From: an uncultured Lachnospiraceae bacterium
GTDB lineage: Bacteria; Bacillota; Clostridia; Lachnospirales; Lachnospiraceae
NCBI GenBank assembly: GCA_902797475.1
Contig: CADBTG010000039.1
Coordinates: 1-6,964, forward strand
Direction: 5' to 3'
Length of the DNA: 6,964 nt
Below the pieces are notes generated by a model. The model searched no databases. It worked only from the letters and a program-made list of their open reading frames with translations, and had not been told where the DNA came from. Below are positions 4,959 through 6,964 of this stretch, one piece after another. Position numbers and translations under genes: made by a program. Every line of letters begins with the position of its first letter. The first letter of the stretch is position 1.

Positions 4959-6917
4959 TCAGGACCTCCGTTTCCGGCCCCGCCTTCTGATTGCACTTGT
5001 GTTGAACGCCGCCAGAAAAGCGAAAATCCCATACAAAACATAGTTTCCGGTGCTGTCGCCGGTAATCGGGGAAGTCAGCCCCATCTTCGCATTGTAAATG
5101 ACAACCTCGCCTGTTTCCGCCCCTCGCGGAACCGTGAAGATGACATCGTCGCCGATTGCATAGCCTTCTGGTGCCGCCGTCTCATGAAGCGTATAGCAGC
5201 CTCCGGACGTCAGCATCGCGACCGTTTCGTGTTCCGTCCCGTCGCTGACCCACTCGTCCACGACCTGCCCGTCACTGTCGAGAATCTGAAGCGACGCGCC
5301 CGTAAGCGCTTCCTCACTGCCGTAGCTTCGCTTGCTGATCACGACGCGGGTATAATCGTCCACCATCTCAACGCTGTCGGTCTCTCCGTCCGTTCCGACG
5401 GAAAATGTGATGTCCTTCGCGAGCACATACCCCTTCGGCGCTTCCGCCTCGTGAAGCCGGTACGTTCCGCCGGCCTTCAAAAGACCGGTAAAGGTCTTCT
5501 TCCTGCCGTCGCTCACCCATTCGGTAATCAGCTTCTCTCCTTCGTAAATCTGCAGCCTCGCGCCCGCAAGCTCGGACCCGTCAAGCGCCGATTTCTTGCT
5601 GATTTCCACCCTGGTCGGCTTATCCTCCATCACGACCCGGCTGAGGCTTCCGTCCGCGTGCACGGTAAAGGTCTGGTCCTTCGCGAGCGTGTACCCCACA
5701 GGTGCCTCCGCCTCATGAAGAATATATGTCTTTCCGGCCTCTAAAACGCCGTTTAGCTGCCTCTCCTTTCCGTCGGTCACCCACTCATACACCACGTTTC
5801 CGCTTTGATCGAGAATCTGCAGCCTGGCGCCCGCCAGTTCTCCGTTCCCGCTCTCGTTCTCCGAGCCCGCCGAGGAAGATCCCGACGTCAGCGCCTTCTT
5901 CGAAACGGCAACTTTGCCGACAACCGGCGGCAAAGTCGGAATCGCAAATGCCTTCGTCGTGATTGTCACGCCGTACCGGTCGGTCCGACCGACGAACAGC
6001 CGTTGCATGGTTCTTGTATCCTCCTGATAGAAATGCAGGGATGACGCCGCTTTCGTGCTGTATCCGCTGGCCATGACGGTCATCTCGCTCCCTGCTGCGG
6101 AAGCAGGCAGCCTGACCGTCACCTCGGCGCCCTCTTCAATCTTCTGCGCCGTCCCCTTAGAGACACTCACGATCTGCGCGCCGTCAATGCTGAAGGACAG
6201 CGTCGCGTACTCGCAATTTGTCAGGGAAACCTTCAGATACACGAGAATTCCGTCTCCGGTTCCTTCCGTCGGCACAACAATCCTCTCCATGGCAAATGCC
6301 GCGTTGATCGTCGTCACGGCGCCGCTTTTTGCAAGCTGAAACAGTGCCGTCGCCGCGCCCCAAACCTCTTCCGCGCCGTCCGCCGTCCCCATTTTCACCA
6401 GGGGCGTACCGCGTTTCGGTTCGGGATTCCAAAAGGAAAATGCCAGGTAGGATGCCCCTTCCTGTTCCTTCTGATACGAAGCCCACATGCGCGCTGCAAT
6501 CTGCGTTGCCGCCTGCGCCGCCACGGTATCGCTTCCGAAATCGTAGCCGCAGATCTTCGTCGTGTACGGATAACCGTTTCGAAGAATCTCCCGCATTCCC
6601 GTCATCATGCGCTCCGAGTAGCCCATGACCGAAGGGTCAATCGTATGATAGGAAACGCCATCGTTCGGGCTTTTCAGCATGGATTCCAGGCAATAGGCGG
6701 GGAAAGTCGTCCCATTTATCACAATATTATGAATGAAATTGTACCTCGTAAGCCACCTTCCGGCCGGCTCCTCCTTGATCAGGACGTAAACAGGCGTCGT
6801 TTCGGTATATGCTTTTCCGGTTTCCTGTGCAGCGCGCACCGGTACCCCCGGGAAAAGCGAAAGCAAAAGGCAGATGACAAGCATCACCGCCTTTGCCGGT
6901 TGTTTTCTAAATTTCAT
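4959..6917 (-). CDS. Sortase-anchored surface protein with thioester domain and three Cna-B repeats
   Basis: The 652-residue protein has a signal peptide (basic MKFRKQPAK, hydrophobic 10-23, cleavage near VRAA at 27-30). An N-terminal domain (about 40-325) carries the two hallmarks of Gram-positive thioester adhesin domains: Cys76 in FPAYCLES and Gln139 in AATQIAARMW, expected to form an internal Cys-Gln thioester able to react with host amines. Three Cna-B/SpaA-like modules follow (about 335-433, 436-521, 524-610), each with the Lys strand, an LAGA/LTGA-type motif, the Glu of LHEAEAP or LHETAAP and an Asp/Asn acceptor. The C-terminus has SPITGD (616-621), a hydrophobic span (625-643) and the tail RRRGRKRRS, a cell-wall sorting signal of the (S/P)PxTG class described for clostridial sortase B. 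No sortase gene is in the window. The start at 6917 has GAGAGG 9 nt upstream. The gene's promoter is probably beyond the window end. A surface adhesin role is inferred; the ligand is unknown. Confidence 0.9.
   Translation of the reverse strand: MKFRKQPAKAVMLVICLLLSLFPGVPVRAAQETGKAYTETTPVYVLIKEEPAGRWLTRYNFIHNIVINGTTFPAYCLESMLKSPNDGVSYHTIDPSVMGYSERMMTGMREILRNGYPYTTKICGYDFGSDTVAAQAATQIAARMWASYQKEQEGASYLAFSFWNPEPKRGTPLVKMGTADGAEEVWGAATALFQLAKSGAVTTINAAFAMERIVVPTEGTGDGILVYLKVSLTNCEYATLSFSIDGAQIVSVSKGTAQKIEEGAEVTVRLPASAAGSEMTVMASGYSTKAASSLHFYQEDTRTMQRLFVGRTDRYGVTITTKAFAIPTLPPVVGKVAVSKKALTSGSSSAGSENESGNGELAGARLQILDQSGNVVYEWVTDGKERQLNGVLEAGKTYILHEAEAPVGYTLAKDQTFTVHADGSLSRVVMEDKPTRVEISKKSALDGSELAGARLQIYEGEKLITEWVSDGRKKTFTGLLKAGGTYRLHEAEAPKGYVLAKDITFSVGTDGETDSVEMVDDYTRVVISKRSYGSEEALTGASLQILDSDGQVVDEWVSDGTEHETVAMLTSGGCYTLHETAAPEGYAIGDDVIFTVPRGAETGEVVIYNAKMGLTSPITGDSTGNYVLYGIFAFLAAFNTSAIRRRGRKRRS
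4965..4969 (-). promoter_or_regulatory. Ribosome binding site of the XRE gene, inside the surface-protein gene
   Basis: GGAGG lies 7 nt before the ATG at 4957 and within the last codons of the upstream gene. This favours the 113-residue form over the longer open frame and suggests coupled translation. Confidence 0.85.
5058..5072 (-). other. Sortase recognition motif SPITG in the surface protein
   Basis: Codes for Ser616-Pro-Ile-Thr-Gly620, followed by Asp, a hydrophobic span and an Arg/Lys-rich tail. It departs from canonical LPxTG and matches the (S/P)PxTG class recognised by Clostridioides difficile SrtB. Confidence 0.75.
5088..5915 (-). repeat. Three tandem Cna-B module repeats
   Basis: The coding repeats have a period of 88-89 codons between equivalent residues, apart from the longer first unit. 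Lys340/441/529, Glu402/490/579 and Asp432/Asp520/Asn609 align as the putative isopeptide triads. Module 1 has an extra Ser/Gly-rich loop (about 344-359). Shared short motifs are ELAGARLQI, W-V-(T/S)-D-G, LHEAEAP and GY. The copies have diverged at DNA level, so this is an old duplication. Confidence 0.85.
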
Positions 6918-6964
6918 AACAAAAAACCTCTCAGAATTACAGAAATTGTCAGAGTTTCAGAAAA
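6918..6964 (-). promoter_or_regulatory. Leader of the surface-protein gene with ribosome binding site
   Basis: GAGAGG (6932-6927) stands 9 nt before the ATG at 6917. The remaining bases are AT-rich and carry four CTG-starting hexamers (CTGAAA, CTGACA, CTGTAA, CTGAGA) spaced 8, 10 and 8 bp. No -35/-10 pair with proper spacing fits in these 47 bp, so the promoter is probably outside the window. Confidence 0.5.

Noticed and set aside
4958..5041. Upstream start of the XRE protein at 5041
   Set aside because: It would overlap the adhesin's sorting signal out of frame. The GGAGG at proper distance before 4957 and the start of the HTH homology both support the shorter form.
4866..5744. Long plus-strand open frame of 292 codons
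   Set aside because: It is antisense to the Cna-B modules and XRE gene, lacks a recognisable domain or ribosome binding site, and reflects codon bias of the GC-rich minus-strand genes.
1..6964. CRISPR arrays, tRNA/rRNA genes, insertion sequences, phage genes
   Set aside because: No regularly spaced repeats, tRNA-like cloverleaf, transposase motif or terminal inverted repeats were seen; nearly all of the sequence is explained by six genes and their control regions.

Overview
The window carries six protein-coding genes and looks like the chromosome of an anaerobic, low-to-mid GC Gram-positive bacterium, most likely a gut Clostridia member (Lachnospiraceae-like). This is inferred from an oxygen-sensitive class III ribonucleotide reductase, a rubrerythrin with its rubredoxin domain at the N-terminus, an SPxTG-type sortase signal on a surface protein, strong AGGAG/GGAGG ribosome binding sites and textbook TTGACA/TATAAT promoters. 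No RNA gene, insertion sequence, phage gene or CRISPR array was seen.

Layout. (1) Positions 1-1133, minus strand: the first 377 codons of nrdD, cut by the window edge just before the expected catalytic cysteine region. Its upstream region (1134-1376) holds an extended -10 promoter, a tandem pair of NrdR-box-like sites 31 bp apart, a small 5' UTR hairpin, and the terminator of the preceding operon. (2) Positions 1377-3806, minus: a two-gene operon of a TPR-repeat lipoprotein followed 9 nt later by hflX, a ribosome-associated GTPase. (3) Positions 3807-3969: a divergent promoter region, with one promoter for the lipoprotein-hflX operon and one for rubrerythrin. (4) Positions 3970-4512, plus: rubrerythrin, the only plus-strand gene, followed by a strong intrinsic terminator. 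(5) Positions 4616-6917, minus: a secreted, sortase-anchored adhesin-like protein with a probable internal thioester domain and three Cna-B modules, followed 1 nt after its stop codon by a small XRE-type regulator.

How the parts fit: nrdD supplies deoxynucleotides without oxygen and rubrerythrin removes peroxide, so both fit a strict anaerobe meeting oxygen. HflX and the TPR lipoprotein are housekeeping or stress-type genes. The surface protein plus regulator is the accessory part of the window. The most interesting points are the predicted thioester/isopeptide chemistry of the surface protein, its tight linkage to a DNA-binding protein, and the well-formed NrdR operator at nrdD. All assignments come from reading motifs; no database search was run.
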